From Tsuneonella deserti (lineage in GTDB: Bacteria; Pseudomonadota; Alphaproteobacteria; Sphingomonadales; Sphingomonadaceae): a DNA stretch of 64,000 nt. The notes under the pieces were generated by a model, which was given only the letters and a program-made list of their open reading frames with translations, had not been told where the DNA came from and made no database searches. The number at the start of each line of letters is the position of its first letter. The first letter of the stretch is position 1. Below, one piece after another: positions 27,937-37,250 of this stretch. The DNA is taken from the NCBI RefSeq assembly GCF_014644315.1, contig NZ_BMKL01000001.1:1499001-1563000 (forward strand). Direction: 5' to 3'. Both the position numbers and the translations under genes were made by a program.

Positions 27937-29271
27937 ATGACCGCCCCCGCCACATCGCCCCTCCCCCGCCGCTTCGCGCCCGCCGGTCCCTTGCGCGGGC
28001 GTGTGCGCGTGCCGGGAGACAAGTCGATCAGCCACCGGGCGGTCATGCTGGGCGCGCTCGCGGTCGGCGAGACGCGCGTTACCGGCCTGCTTGAAGGCGA
28101 GGACGTGATGGCCACCGCCGCTGCCATGCAGGCGATGGGCGCGAGTATCGACAAAGTGGGCGAGGAATGGCGCATTCAAGGCGTCGGAGTCGGCGGCCTT
28201 CTGCAACCCGCTGCTGCGCTCGAGATGGGCAATTCGGGCACCTCGACCCGTCTGTTGATGGGGTTGGTAGCCAGCCACGCGATCACGGCGGCGTTCACCG
28301 GGGACGCGAGCCTGTCACGCCGCCCGATGGGCCGGGTGATCGAGCCTTTGAGCCGCATCGGAGCCTCGTTCACACCTTCTCCCGGAGGACGCCTGCCACT
28401 GATGATGACAGGCGCCAGCGTGCCGGTTCCGATCGAGTACCGGCTGCCGGTTGCCAGCGCCCAGGTGAAGAGCGCGGTGCTGCTGGCCGGGCTCAATACC
28501 GCGGGGATCACCACCGTAATCGAACCGGTCGCCACCCGCGATCATTCGGAGCGGATGCTGCGCGGCTTCGGCGCCGACCTCGAGGTCGAAGAGGCGGACG
28601 ACGAGCGCGTAATCCGCGTGCGCGGCGAGGCGGATTTGCGCCCGCAGGCGATCGAGGTGCCGGGCGATCCAAGCTCGGCCGCATTCTTCATCGTCGCCGC
28701 GACATTGGTTGAAGGAAGCGACCTTACCATCGAGAACGTCGGCCTCAATCCCACCCGAGCCGGCATCGTTTCGGTACTTCGCGAAATGGGCGCGGATATC
28801 GAGGAACTCGCCTTGCGCGGCGTAGGCGGAGAACCCGTGGCCGATCTGCGCGTGCGTCACTCTCCCCTTAAAGGCATCGAAGTGGACCCGGCCGTCGCGC
28901 CGAGCATGATCGATGAGTTTCCGATCCTGTTCGTCGCGGCTGCCCTGGCAAACGGGCGAACCGTCACCCGCGGGCTGGACGAACTGCGGGTCAAGGAAAG
29001 CGACCGGCTTTCGGTCATGGCGGAGGCGCTCGTCGCCGCTGGCGCGCGGGTCGAGGAAACAGCCGATGGCCTGATCATCGACGGAACCGCTGGCGAGCCG
29101 CTGAGCGGAACAGCCGATAATCCCATCCGCACCCACCTCGACCACCGCATCGCGATGAGCATGGCGATCGCCGGCCTCGTCTCGCGCGCGGGGGTGGAAA
29201 TCGACGACACCCGCCCGATCGCCACCAGCTTTCCGGCATTCACCACGCTACTCGAACAGGCCACCCGATGA
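27937..29271 (+). CDS. aroA: 3-Phosphoshikimate 1-carboxyvinyltransferase (EPSP synthase)
   Basis: The sixth step of the shikimate pathway, joining shikimate 3-phosphate and PEP. At 444 aa, substrate-binding motifs are intact: [17 protein letters not shown], the PEP-site [22 protein letters not shown], and the [11 protein letters not shown] and RVKESDR-type segments near the C-terminus. Here a Ser-Gly-Thr-Ser stretch replaces the GNAGTA of class I enzymes, which matches the class II type in alphaproteobacteria. It overlaps the next gene by 4 nt (ATGA). Confidence 0.96.
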   Translation: MTAPATSPLPRRFAPAGPLRGRVRVPGDKSISHRAVMLGALAVGETRVTGLLEGEDVMATAAAMQAMGASIDKVGEEWRIQGVGVGGLLQPAAALEMGNSGTSTRLLMGLVASHAITAAFTGDASLSRRPMGRVIEPLSRIGASFTPSPGGRLPLMMTGASVPVPIEYRLPVASAQVKSAVLLAGLNTAGITTVIEPVATRDHSERMLRGFGADLEVEEADDERVIRVRGEADLRPQAIEVPGDPSSAAFFIVAATLVEGSDLTIENVGLNPTRAGIVSVLREMGADIEELALRGVGGEPVADLRVRHSPLKGIEVDPAVAPSMIDEFPILFVAAALANGRTVTRGLDELRVKESDRLSVMAEALVAAGARVEETADGLIIDGTAGEPLSGTADNPIRTHLDHRIAMSMAIAGLVSRAGVEIDDTRPIATSFPAFTTLLEQATR

Positions 29272-29519
29272 CCGACATCCATACCCTCGTCGGCTTCGCC
29301 GGCATGGCCTGCATCATCGCGGCTTATGCATATCTGACCTGGAGTCCGGCACCCAATCCGTTCGTGCTCCACGGGACCAACCTGGCAGGCGCGGCGCTGC
29401 TCACGGTATCGCTGCTGGTCCACACGAACCTGCCGAGCCTCGTTCTCGAGGGCTTCTGGGCAGCGATCGCGATCTATGGACTGGTCAAGGCATTGCGCCG
29501 GAAAGGGGCGGCGCGATGA
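29268..29519 (+). CDS. Small CBU_0592-like membrane protein, 83 aa
   Basis: Three predicted TM helices ([50 protein letters not shown]) and a basic tail. The helix pattern and the Asn/Gly in the second helix recall the CBU_0592 family, whose function is unknown. It is locked between aroA and cmk with 4-nt overlaps on both sides, so it is translated with them. Confidence 0.8.
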   Translation: MTDIHTLVGFAGMACIIAAYAYLTWSPAPNPFVLHGTNLAGAALLTVSLLVHTNLPSLVLEGFWAAIAIYGLVKALRRKGAAR

Positions 29520-30139
29520 TCATCGCGGTCGACGGCCCGACCGCGTCCGGCAAAGGCACGATCGCCCGCGCTCTTGCAGCGCATTTCGGCTTGCCGCACC
29601 TGGATACGGGCTTGCTTTACCGTGCTGTCGGACGCCAGGTATTCCTTGACGGGGGCGACCCGGACGATGGCGGCGACGCGCTCGCCGCGACGAGCTTTCC
29701 CGATCTGCTGCTTCACGATCCGCACCTTCGAAGCGAAGAAACCGGCGGGCTCGCGAGCCGCGTTTCGGTCCACCCCGCGGTTCGCCAGGCGCTTTTCGAG
29801 CGCCAGCGCGTCTTCGCTACGCAAGCCGGCGGAGCGGTACTCGACGGGCGCGACATCGGCACCGTCATCGCGCCGGATGCTGATGTGAAGCTGTTCGTCA
29901 CCGCCAGCGTCGAAGCGCGCGCCGAGCGGCGATGGAAGGAAATGCGCGACGCCGGCATTGAGGTCGCCCTGAGCGATATCGCCGCCGACATCCGCCGCCG
30001 CGACGAGCGCGATTCCAACCGCGCCGACGCGCCCCTGCGGGTGGCCGAAGGCGCGTTCGTGATCGACAATTCCGCCATGACCCGAGAGCAGGCGACCGCC
30101 GCTGCCATAGAGGCAGTCGAAGCCGCCCGCCGCACTTAG
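29516..30139 (+). CDS. cmk: Cytidylate kinase
   Basis: Phosphorylates CMP/dCMP with ATP. The 207-aa product starts [20 protein letters not shown] (P-loop 7-15), followed by LDTGLLYRAVG, DGRDIGTVIAPDADVKLFVTAS, and R-D-RDSNRADAPL for the nucleotide sites. The order aroA-(small gene)-cmk-rpsA is common in proteobacteria. Confidence 0.96.
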   Translation: MIIAVDGPTASGKGTIARALAAHFGLPHLDTGLLYRAVGRQVFLDGGDPDDGGDALAATSFPDLLLHDPHLRSEETGGLASRVSVHPAVRQALFERQRVFATQAGGAVLDGRDIGTVIAPDADVKLFVTASVEARAERRWKEMRDAGIEVALSDIAADIRRRDERDSNRADAPLRVAEGAFVIDNSAMTREQATAAAIEAVEAARRT

Positions 30140-30553
30140 CGATCCTAGCTTTCCTACAAGGCGTCCGTGCGTCATACGCTGGCCGATGCGTCACATGGCC
30201 GCTTCCCCCCAACCGCACGCTCACCGGACCAGATCGGAAGGTGACAAAGGGGACGCCCGAAACGGGCCGTTTGCCGAGTGTGAAAGGCCCGAATACAAGT
30301 TCCTTTTCCGGCCCGGGTGCGCGGTCCACGGCCTGCTGTTTCGCTTGCTTTCGGCGACTGTTGCGACTATGCGCGCGCCGTCCCTACAGCTTTGGCCGAA
30401 CAGCACTGCTCGACAGGACCTTCGTGGCGCATGGGGCGGCACGAGGAAACGGCCCTCTTGCCCCGGATGGGCGCGCAATGGTGCGCGGCCGGCGGGAAAG
30501 ACCCCGGTAAAACCGGTGGCCGGTAGCAAAATGTGAACAGGAATCCTGATCCT
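30140..30553 (+). other. Long non-coding leader between cmk and rpsA
   Basis: 414 bp with no credible gene: short open frames lack SDs and recognisable products. It contains a 13-bp palindrome (AAACGG-G-CCGTTT, 30260-30272), a candidate promoter just after it, and a small hairpin (CCGGT-AAA-ACCGG, 30504-30516) about 40 nt before the rpsA start. S1 synthesis is autoregulated through its own leader in E. coli; the long leader here would allow a similar control (inference). Confidence 0.5.
30271..30299 (+). promoter_or_regulatory. Candidate rpsA promoter
   Basis: TTGCCG (30271-30276) and TACAAG (30294-30299) are separated by 17 nt, a reasonable housekeeping-type match. It would give a leader of about 245 nt to rpsA. 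Confidence 0.4.
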
Positions 30554-32272
30554 ATGGCATCCACTGCCAATCCCACTCGCGCCGATTTCGAGGCGCTGCT
30601 CAACGAACAGCTCGGCGGCGCCGGCGAAGAAGGCTTCGAAGGCCGCGTCGTCAAGGGCACCGTGACCGCGATCGAGAACGGCATGGCCGTGATCGACGTC
30701 GGCCTTAAGAGCGAAGGGCGCGTTGCGCTCAAGGAATTTGCCCGCGGCGAAGGCGAAGGCGCCGACCACGGCCTGACCGTCGGCTCGGAAGTCGAAGTGT
30801 TCGTCGACCGCGTCGAGAACAGCGACGGCGAAGCGATGCTCAGCCGCGACCGCGCCCGCCGCGAAGCCGCGTGGGACAAGCTGGAAAGCGAATTCGGCGA
30901 AGGCAAGCGCGTCGACGGCCGCATCTTCGGCCGCGTCAAGGGCGGCTTCACCGTCGACCTCGACGGCGCCGTGGCCTTCCTCCCCGGCAGCCAGGTCGAT
31001 ATCCGCCCGGTGCGCGATGTCGGCCCGCTGATGGACATGCCGCAGCCGTTCCAGATCCTGAAGATGGACCGCCGCCGCGGCAACATCGTCGTGTCGCGCC
31101 GCGCGGTGCTCGAAGAGACCCGCGCCGAACAGCGCAGCGAGCTGATCGACAAGCTGACCGAAGGCCAGATCATGGACGGCGTGGTCAAGAACATCACCGA
31201 TTACGGTGCGTTCGTGGACCTCGGCGGCATCGACGGCCTGCTCCACGTCACCGACATGAGCTACAAGCGGGTCAACCACCCGAGCGAAGTGATCAACATC
31301 GGCGACACGGTGAAGGTGCAGATCGTCCGCATCAATCCCGATACGCAGCGCATCAGCCTCGGCATGAAGCAGCTCGAAAGCGACCCGTGGGATGGCGTCG
31401 CCGCCAAGTACCCGGTCGGCATGAAGATGAAGGGCACGGTGACCAACATCACCGAATACGGCGCGTTCGTCGAGATCGAGCCCGGCATCGAAGGCCTGGT
31501 CCACGTTTCGGAAATGAGCTGGACCAAGAAGAACGTCCACCCCGGCAAGATCGTCTCGACTTCGCAGGAAGTCGACGTGGTCGTGCTCGAGGTCGATAGC
31601 GACAAGCGCCGTATCAGCCTTGGTCTCAAGCAGGCGCAGGGCAACCCCTGGGCCGATTTCGCGGACAAGCACCCCGTCGGCTCGGTCGTCGAGGGTGAAG
31701 TCAAGAACGCGACCGAGTTCGGCCTGTTCATCGGCCTGCCCGGCGACGTCGACGGCATGGTCCACATGTCGGACATCGCCTGGGGCATCTCGGGCGAGGA
31801 CGCGCTGGCGCTTCACCGCAAGGGCGAAGAGGTCAAGGCGATCGTGCTCGACGTCGATGTCGAGAAGGAGCGCATCAGCCTCGGCATGAAGCAGCTCGAA
31901 AAGGGCGCGCCGACTGCCGGCGGCACCGCCTCGGCCGGAAGCCTGAAGAAGAACGACATCGTCACCGTGACCGTGCTCGAAGTGCGTGATGGCGGCCTCG
32001 AAGTGCAGGTCGGCGACGACGGCGCGACGGGCTTCATCAAGCGCAGCGACCTCGGCCGCGACCGCGACGAGCAGCGCCCCGACCGCTTCCAGGTCGGCAG
32101 CAAGCTCGATGCGATGGTGATCGGCTTCGACCGTTCCAAGAAGCCGAACTTCTCGGTCAAGGCGCGCCAGATCTCGGAAGAGAAGCAGGCTGTCGAGCAG
32201 TACGGTTCGTCCGATTCGGGTGCCTCGCTGGGCGACATCCTCGGCGAAGCGCTCAAGAAGCAGGCGGAATAG
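30554..32272 (+). CDS. rpsA: 30S ribosomal protein S1
   Basis: 572 aa from ATG 30554 (MASTANPTRADFEALLNEQL); an in-frame GTG seven codons earlier is less likely. Six S1/OB repeats can be followed, with recurring signatures such as KNITDYGAFVDLGGIDGLLH, NITEYGAFVEIEPGIEGLVH and the inter-repeat RISLGMKQLE. The protein holds mRNA on the 30S subunit. A strong terminator follows. Confidence 0.97.
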   Translation: MASTANPTRADFEALLNEQLGGAGEEGFEGRVVKGTVTAIENGMAVIDVGLKSEGRVALKEFARGEGEGADHGLTVGSEVEVFVDRVENSDGEAMLSRDRARREAAWDKLESEFGEGKRVDGRIFGRVKGGFTVDLDGAVAFLPGSQVDIRPVRDVGPLMDMPQPFQILKMDRRRGNIVVSRRAVLEETRAEQRSELIDKLTEGQIMDGVVKNITDYGAFVDLGGIDGLLHVTDMSYKRVNHPSEVINIGDTVKVQIVRINPDTQRISLGMKQLESDPWDGVAAKYPVGMKMKGTVTNITEYGAFVEIEPGIEGLVHVSEMSWTKKNVHPGKIVSTSQEVDVVVLEVDSDKRRISLGLKQAQGNPWADFADKHPVGSVVEGEVKNATEFGLFIGLPGDVDGMVHMSDIAWGISGEDALALHRKGEEVKAIVLDVDVEKERISLGMKQLEKGAPTAGGTASAGSLKKNDIVTVTVLEVRDGGLEVQVGDDGATGFIKRSDLGRDRDEQRPDRFQVGSKLDAMVIGFDRSKKPNFSVKARQISEEKQAVEQYGSSDSGASLGDILGEALKKQAE

Positions 32273-32300
32273 TCTCTCCGCCAGACTGACAGGCAAAGGG

Positions 32301-32334
32301 AAGGCCCGCCCGCTCACCCGAGCAGGCGGGCCTT
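32301..32334 (+). terminator. Rho-independent-like terminator after rpsA
   Basis: AAGGCCCGCC (32301-32310) pairs perfectly with GGCGGGCCTT (32325-32334) around a 14-nt loop that can pair further (GCTC with GAGC). The short T-tract TTTCC follows. It separates rpsA from gloB. Confidence 0.8.
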
Positions 32335-32367
32335 TCCTACTGGGGCAAGAGAGCCTAGCTAGGCCCT

Positions 32368-33123
32368 ATGCTTGAGATCCATCAGTTCCCCTGCCTGTCC
32401 GACAACTACGGTTTCCTCGTCCACGACCCGGTGAGCCAGGAAACCGTCTGCATCGATACGCCCGATGCGGACGCCTATTTGCGCGAAGCCGCGGCGAAGG
32501 GCTGGCAGATCACCCAGATCTGGAACACACACTGGCATCCGGACCACGCCGGCGGCAACGCGGCGATCAAGGCGGCCACCGGCTGCACGATCATTGCCCC
32601 GGCCGAAGTCGAGCGGATTTCGGCGATTGACCGCGTGGTGAGCGATGGCGACACTGTCATGCTCGGGGATCACGAGGCGCGCGTGATCGACGTGGGCGGA
32701 CACACTAACGGGCACATCGCGTATCACCTCCCCGAAGACGAGACCGCCTTCGTGGGCGATAGCGTGTTCGCGCTGGGTTGCGGCCGGATGTTCGAGGGCA
32801 CCGCCGACCAGTTCTGGGCGAGCCTGGAGCGGCTGCGCGGGCTGCCGCCGCGAACGATGCTCTACTGCGCCCATGAGTACACCCAGTCGAACGCGAAGTT
32901 CGCGCTCCATGCCGACCCCAACAACGCCGATCTTCAGGCCTACGTCCGTGAGATCGAGGAGCGTCGCGGACGTAATGAGCCGACCGTCCCGACCAAGCTT
33001 GAGCGGGAACTCGTCACCAACCCGTTCCTGCGCGCCGACAACGACGATCTGCGGGAACGATGGGGCGGTAACTCTCCCCACGAGACTTTCGCTGCGCTAC
33101 GCAAGGCCAAGGACGAGTTCTGA
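32368..33123 (+). CDS. gloB: Hydroxyacylglutathione hydrolase (glyoxalase II)
   Basis: Hydrolyses S-lactoylglutathione to D-lactate and glutathione in methylglyoxal detoxification. The 251-aa metallo-beta-lactamase fold has THWHPDH at 54-60, His residues in HTNGHI and the C-terminal HEYTQSNAKFALHADP substrate-binding segment, which separates true GloB from other members. The quinone oxidoreductase gene follows after 5 nt. Confidence 0.94.
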   Translation: MLEIHQFPCLSDNYGFLVHDPVSQETVCIDTPDADAYLREAAAKGWQITQIWNTHWHPDHAGGNAAIKAATGCTIIAPAEVERISAIDRVVSDGDTVMLGDHEARVIDVGGHTNGHIAYHLPEDETAFVGDSVFALGCGRMFEGTADQFWASLERLRGLPPRTMLYCAHEYTQSNAKFALHADPNNADLQAYVREIEERRGRNEPTVPTKLERELVTNPFLRADNDDLRERWGGNSPHETFAALRKAKDEF

Positions 33124-33128
33124 CCGCG

Positions 33129-34115
33129 ATGCGGGCGCTGCGCGTCGAGCGGCTGTCCGATGATTTCTCCGGCGTCGAGCTGGCGGATGTGCCCCGGCCC
33201 GAACGCGGGCCTGGCGAGGTTCTGGTGCGGGTGCGCGCCGCCTCGCTCAACTACCCCGACCTGCTGATGACGCGTGGCGGCTACCAGTTCAAACCGGAGG
33301 TGCCGTTCACTTCGGGAATGGAGCTCGCAGGGGAAGTGATTGAAGCCGACCCCGGGAGCAGGTTTGGCATCGGCGCGGGCGTCATGGGCGGAGCGAAGAC
33401 GGGCGCCTTCGCGGAGATCGCTGCGGTTCCCGAACGATCCTTGCGCCCCATTCCCGATGGGCTCGACTATGCGTCCGGCGCCGCTCTCGGCGCGGCGTAT
33501 ACGACCGCCTGGACCGGGCTAGTCGAACTCGGGGGTTTGGAGGCCGGCCAGTGGGTTCTGGTGCATGGCGCCAGCGGCGGGGTTGGGCTCGCCGCGTGCG
33601 ATCTCGCCCGCGCATTGGGAGCGCGAGTGATCGCGGCCACTCACGACCGGACCAAAGCGGATCGCATCCGCAACGCGGTATTGCCTGATGCGGTCATCGT
33701 GAACCAAGGCCGGTTCCGCGAGCAGGCCGCGGAGCTGACGGGAGGACATTTGTGTGAGCTGGTGTTCGACCCGGTCGGGGGAGACGTTTTCGACGAAAGC
33801 ACGCGTTGCGTTGCCTTCGGCGGGAAGTTGCTCGTGGTCGGGTTCGTTGCCGGGCGAATCCCGGAGATCGCGGTAAACATACCCCTCATCAAGGGCTTCT
33901 CTGTCGTCGGGGTGCGCGCAGGCGAATATGCTCGCCGCTTTCCGGAGCGCGGGGCGCGGATTGCCCGGGAAGTCGCGCGGCTGGCGAGCGCAGGCGAGAT
34001 CAAGCCGGTCATCGACCGCACCCTCCCGCTCGCATCGTGGCGCGAAGCCTTCGGCGCGATGGAGGCTGGCCGGTTGGTCGGAAAGGTGGTCCTGGAACCC
34101 TATGCGCCTGGATAA
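33129..34115 (+). CDS. NADPH:quinone oxidoreductase family (zinc-free MDR)
   Basis: A 328-aa medium-chain dehydrogenase/reductase. The GroES-like N-terminal domain opens MRALRVERLSDDFSGVELADVP; the nucleotide motif is VHGASGGVGLAACDLA; the zinc ligands of alcohol dehydrogenases are absent. Likely reduces quinones or enoyl compounds with NADPH; the substrate is unknown. Coupled to gloB (5-nt gap). Its last 16 bases overlap the convergent flavodoxin-like gene. Confidence 0.88.
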   Translation: MRALRVERLSDDFSGVELADVPRPERGPGEVLVRVRAASLNYPDLLMTRGGYQFKPEVPFTSGMELAGEVIEADPGSRFGIGAGVMGGAKTGAFAEIAAVPERSLRPIPDGLDYASGAALGAAYTTAWTGLVELGGLEAGQWVLVHGASGGVGLAACDLARALGARVIAATHDRTKADRIRNAVLPDAVIVNQGRFREQAAELTGGHLCELVFDPVGGDVFDESTRCVAFGGKLLVVGFVAGRIPEIAVNIPLIKGFSVVGVRAGEYARRFPERGARIAREVARLASAGEIKPVIDRTLPLASWREAFGAMEAGRLVGKVVLEPYAPG

Positions 34116-34711
34116 GGGCTGTTCTTCAGCAACCGCGCGAGATGGGCGGCATTGGCAGCTACCATCTTGGCCGTTTCCTCTACTTTCTTGGGCGTCTGCT
34201 TGAGTTCCCTGAAGTCGGTCGAGCCCATTGCCTCGCCAACCCAGTAACAGGCAGCGTTTGCCGGGATCGTCCATCCGACGTCGTTCAGGGCCTGAAACAG
34301 CTGCGAGGTGGACCAGTGCGCCCCGTCCTCATTGCCCACGATCGCGGCGACTGCGACCTTGGAGAAGCTCGGCATTCGCCCGTTCTGGTCGGTCTCGCTC
34401 AGGAAAGCGTCCATCCGCTCGAGCACGCGCTTCGCGATCGACCCGATCTGTCCCATCCAGATGGGGCCACCGAACACGAGGATGTCATGAGCGAGTATCT
34501 TCTCGCGGAGCGCCGGCCAGTCGTCCCCTTCCCCCTCGTCCGAAGTCACACCGGGAACGACATTGTGGTCGGCTATCCGCAGACGCTCACCGAAGTTTAC
34601 GCCGTTGTGCCTGAAGTGCCTTCTCAGAAGGTCCAGCATCGCGTCGGTCGAGCTTGGCTCGCCGCTACTCTTCTTGAGAGAACAGTTTATCTCGATCGCG
34701 CTCAGGGCCAT
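34100..34711 (-). CDS. Flavodoxin-like fold NAD(P)H-dependent oxidoreductase
   Basis: 203 aa; SD GGAGGAAGAC immediately before the ATG. The flavodoxin-like features are an N-terminal strand with SLKKSSGEPSSTDAML (phosphate-binding loop), the FMN-site ILVFGGPIWMGQIGS, and VAAIVGNEDGAHW. Related proteins are FMN reductases or WrbA-like quinone reductases. It lies downstream of atpF on the same strand (56-nt gap) but is probably an independent unit, since it has its own SD and no link to ATP synthesis. Confidence 0.85.
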   Translation of the reverse strand: MALSAIEINCSLKKSSGEPSSTDAMLDLLRRHFRHNGVNFGERLRIADHNVVPGVTSDEGEGDDWPALREKILAHDILVFGGPIWMGQIGSIAKRVLERMDAFLSETDQNGRMPSFSKVAVAAIVGNEDGAHWSTSQLFQALNDVGWTIPANAACYWVGEAMGSTDFRELKQTPKKVEETAKMVAANAAHLARLLKNSPYPGA

Positions 34712-34767
34712 GTCTTCCTCCGGTTAATACCGGAGAAGCGTCCGAACCCGCGGCAATGTTCCGAAGA

Positions 34768-35319
34768 TCAGATCCGGGCGATGATGTCGTCGGCCAACTG
34801 CCGGTCGGCGGATGCGCCGTGTCGCCTGGCAATCAGCTCGCGGGCCGCAGCTGTGGCGAGCCCGGCAGCCTCGCGGCGCAAATCGTCAACCGCGGCACGC
34901 TCGGCAGCCCCGATCTTGGACTCGGCCACCGACGCGCGGCGCTCGATGAGCTGCGCCGTGTCGGCATCCGCCTGGGCCAGGATCTGCGCTGCTTCGGTCT
35001 TCGCATGCTCGAGCATGGCGGCCGCTTCCTGCACGCTCTGGGCATGCTGTGCCTTGGCGTCTTCGAGGAGCGCCTGCGCTTCCGCACGGATGCGCGCGGC
35101 CTCATCGAGATTGCGCCGCTTTTCCGCGATCTGGGAATCGAGCGCAGCGGCAATCTTCTGCGGCGCCTTCGCAACGAAGATCGCCAGCAGAAAGAAGATG
35201 GTCACGCTGAAATAAACCCAGCCTTCGGCACCGAGGCCCAACAAGGTGGGCTCTTCGTGACCGGCCACCTCGGTATGCCCTGCGGGCTGTTCCTCGACGA
35301 TTGAGGGAAGTGCGCTCAT
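34768..35319 (-). CDS. atpF: F0 ATP synthase subunit b
   Basis: 183 aa. A ~25-residue acidic leader, one TM helix (GWVYFSVTIFFLLAIFVA, ~33-50) and a long charged coiled coil ending in LADDIIARI. With b' it forms the peripheral stalk that holds F1 through delta. Last gene of atpIBEF'F; 13 nt from b'. Confidence 0.92.
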   Translation of the reverse strand: MSALPSIVEEQPAGHTEVAGHEEPTLLGLGAEGWVYFSVTIFFLLAIFVAKAPQKIAAALDSQIAEKRRNLDEAARIRAEAQALLEDAKAQHAQSVQEAAAMLEHAKTEAAQILAQADADTAQLIERRASVAESKIGAAERAAVDDLRREAAGLATAAARELIARRHGASADRQLADDIIARI

Positions 35320-35332
35320 CTTTTCCGTCCTG

Positions 35333-35824
35333 TCAGCCGCGGGCCAGCGACACTTCGACCGCGCTCGCGGCCTCGTCGATGGTAGGCTCGCTGCCGGTAA
35401 GCTTGCTTACGATGGCCCGGGCATTGTCCGCAGCGACATCGCGCAGCGACGCGCGAGCGCTGTTGCGAGCCTCGGCGATGCGCGCCTCAGCCGCGGCGAT
35501 CGTGGCGCCTGTCTGCTCGTCTGCAGCAGCAAGGCGCTGTTCACGAGCGGCAGCCGCCGTTGCGGCGGCCTGGGCCAGCGCGACGCGGGCAGTCTCACGG
35601 TTGGCTTCGCGCTCGATCCGGTTCTGCTCGGCCAGCTCGTCAGCGGCGTCCTTCGCCGCCTTGGCCGTGGCGAGATCGCTGTCGATCTTCGTCATGCGCT
35701 CGTCCATCACCTTGCCCAGCCGCGGCAGCGTCAGGCGGACGATGCCGAAATAGAGCACGACGAAAAACACCGCCAGCCAGAACAGCTGCGGAATGAACAC
35801 ATTGCCGAAATCGAACTGTGGCAT
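35333..35824 (-). CDS. atpG2: F0 ATP synthase subunit b'
   Basis: 163 aa. The N-terminus MPQFDFGNVFIPQLFWLAVFF with a single TM helix, then a coiled coil rich in Ala/Arg/Glu. The PQLFWLA and RLTLPRLGKVMDERM motifs mark the b' (AtpX/AtpF2) type that alphaproteobacteria and cyanobacteria share. Lies between atpE and atpF. Naming varies (atpX, atpF', atpG2). Confidence 0.9.
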   Translation of the reverse strand: MPQFDFGNVFIPQLFWLAVFFVVLYFGIVRLTLPRLGKVMDERMTKIDSDLATAKAAKDAADELAEQNRIEREANRETARVALAQAAATAAAAREQRLAAADEQTGATIAAAEARIAEARNSARASLRDVAADNARAIVSKLTGSEPTIDEAASAVEVSLARG

Positions 35825-35901
35825 TGGAGCCGCCCGTTATTCGCGAGATTGTGTCGCCGGAGCCCACGCGACCAGCGCGCAAGCTCCGGCAAACGAATGG
35901 A

Positions 35902-36126
35902 TCAGCTGAACGCGAGAGCCAGCGCGACCACCGCCGCGATCAGGCCGAGCGCTTCCGTCACGGCGAAGCCGAAGATCAGGCGGCCACCCATCTGCGCGTC
36001 GGCGCTGGGGTTGCGCAGCGCGCCGTTGAGGTAGTTGCCGAAGATCGCGCCCACGCCGATCGCGGCGAGACCCGCGCCGATAGCAGCCAGACCCGCGCCG
36101 ATAACCTTTGCCGATGCAACGTCCAT
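35902..36126 (-). CDS. atpE: F0 ATP synthase subunit c
   Basis: The 74-aa proteolipid that forms the rotor ring. Two TM helices with the polar loop RNP at 38-40, and the proton-binding Glu58 in FAVTEALGL. The Gly/Ala-rich first helix (GAGLAAIGAGLAAIGVGAIFG) is intact. No Na+-type Gln/Ser/Thr signature is evident, so it is probably proton-driven. Confidence 0.97.
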   Translation of the reverse strand: MDVASAKVIGAGLAAIGAGLAAIGVGAIFGNYLNGALRNPSADAQMGGRLIFGFAVTEALGLIAAVVALALAFS

Positions 36127-36176
36127 TTCGAAACCTTTCCTATGCGTAGTTCAGTAAACCGGGGCCAGCGTGGCCC

Positions 36177-36926
36177 TTAGTGGAGATTCACCGCGTCATT
36201 CAGGTAGAGCGACGCGAGAAGAGCGAAAACGTAAGCCTGGACGACCGCGATCAGCACTTCGAGCGCCGTCAAAGCGACGTTCACTGCCAGCGGCAGGACG
36301 CCGAAGACATAAGGAAGCGCATTGAAAGAGCCGAGGGCGACTACGAAGGTGCCGAACACCTTAAGGAGAACGTGACCGGCGGTCATGTTGGCAAAAAGCC
36401 GGATAGCGAGCGTGAAGGGGCGCGACAGGAAGCTCAGCACCTCGATCACGAACACGAACGCGCCCAGGAAGATGTTCGCATCCTTGGGCCAGAACAGACT
36501 GAAGAAATGGAGGCCGTGACGCCAGAACCCGACGATGCACACCACGATGAAGACGAGGAACGCAAGGCCGATCGTTACCGAGATGTGGCTGGTAGGCGTA
36601 AACGCACCGACCCACGGAAGCAGCCCCAGCAGATTGCAGACGAGAACGAACATGAACACGGCGAAGATCAGCGGTGCATAACGGCGACCCTCGGGCCCGA
36701 CGTTCTCGTCGAGCATCTTTCGAACGAAGTCGTAAACGTATTCGACCGCGGCCTGCCACCTCCCCGGAACGAGTTGCGGCCGGGCGGTGCCGACGAACAT
36801 GAAGACGGCGATCACGCCGATCGCGATCGCCATCCACAGCGAGCTGTTGGTGAACGACAGGTCGTAGCCGCCCGCTTCGAGCGGGTGCAGCTTGACGACC
36901 TCGAACTGCTCCATTGGGCTTGCCAT
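36177..36926 (-). CDS. atpB: F0 ATP synthase subunit a
   Basis: The 249-aa membrane stator channel. The essential Arg176 lies in FTLAIRLFANMTAGH; CNLLGLLPW and the C-terminal ALEVLIAVVQAYVFALL are typical. AGGA about 9 nt upstream supports ATG 36926 over the internal ATG 36914. Confidence 0.96.
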   Translation of the reverse strand: MASPMEQFEVVKLHPLEAGGYDLSFTNSSLWMAIAIGVIAVFMFVGTARPQLVPGRWQAAVEYVYDFVRKMLDENVGPEGRRYAPLIFAVFMFVLVCNLLGLLPWVGAFTPTSHISVTIGLAFLVFIVVCIVGFWRHGLHFFSLFWPKDANIFLGAFVFVIEVLSFLSRPFTLAIRLFANMTAGHVLLKVFGTFVVALGSFNALPYVFGVLPLAVNVALTALEVLIAVVQAYVFALLASLYLNDAVNLH

Positions 36927-36944
36927 TGAAACTTATCCTACCTG

Positions 36945-37250
36945 TCAGTCGCCGGGCTTGCTGTCGAACTGGGCAGACGTCTTCATGGCGCGGCGCACGC
37001 CGGCCGCGAAGCCGAGCACCAGCATGACGATCATGCCCCAGGGGGCGGTGTCCAGCCCGGCCCAGCGATCGAAAGCCCAGCCGATAAATCCCGACACGAG
37101 CACGGCGCCGATGAACTCGATGCCGATGGCCCAGCCGCGCGTCTCAGCCCGCCCCTGGGCGTTGCTCACGCCATGATGCTGCCGCGCCTGGGCGTCGGCG
37201 ATACGGCGATCGAGATCGTCGCCGGTGTTGAGGTCGTCCTGATCGGCCAA
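36945..37250 (-). CDS. atpI: ATP synthase accessory protein AtpI/AtpZ-like
   Basis: 101 aa with an acidic N-terminus, then two TM helices (IGIEFIGAVLVSGFIGWAFD; WGMIVMLVLGFAAGVRRA). The GWAFDRWAG and loop positions are typical of AtpI/AtpZ, which helps assemble the c-ring or take up Mg2+. The only fitting start is TTG at 37250, with no evident SD; a hairpin lies just upstream in the leader. First gene of the F0 cluster, 18 nt before atpB. Confidence 0.85.
   Translation of the reverse strand: MADQDDLNTGDDLDRRIADAQARQHHGVSNAQGRAETRGWAIGIEFIGAVLVSGFIGWAFDRWAGLDTAPWGMIVMLVLGFAAGVRRAMKTSAQFDSKPGD

Noticed and set aside
30221-32317. A 698-codon open frame antisense to rpsA and its leader
   Set aside because: It arises from codon bias in rpsA on the other strand, and the product repeats with the S1 domains.
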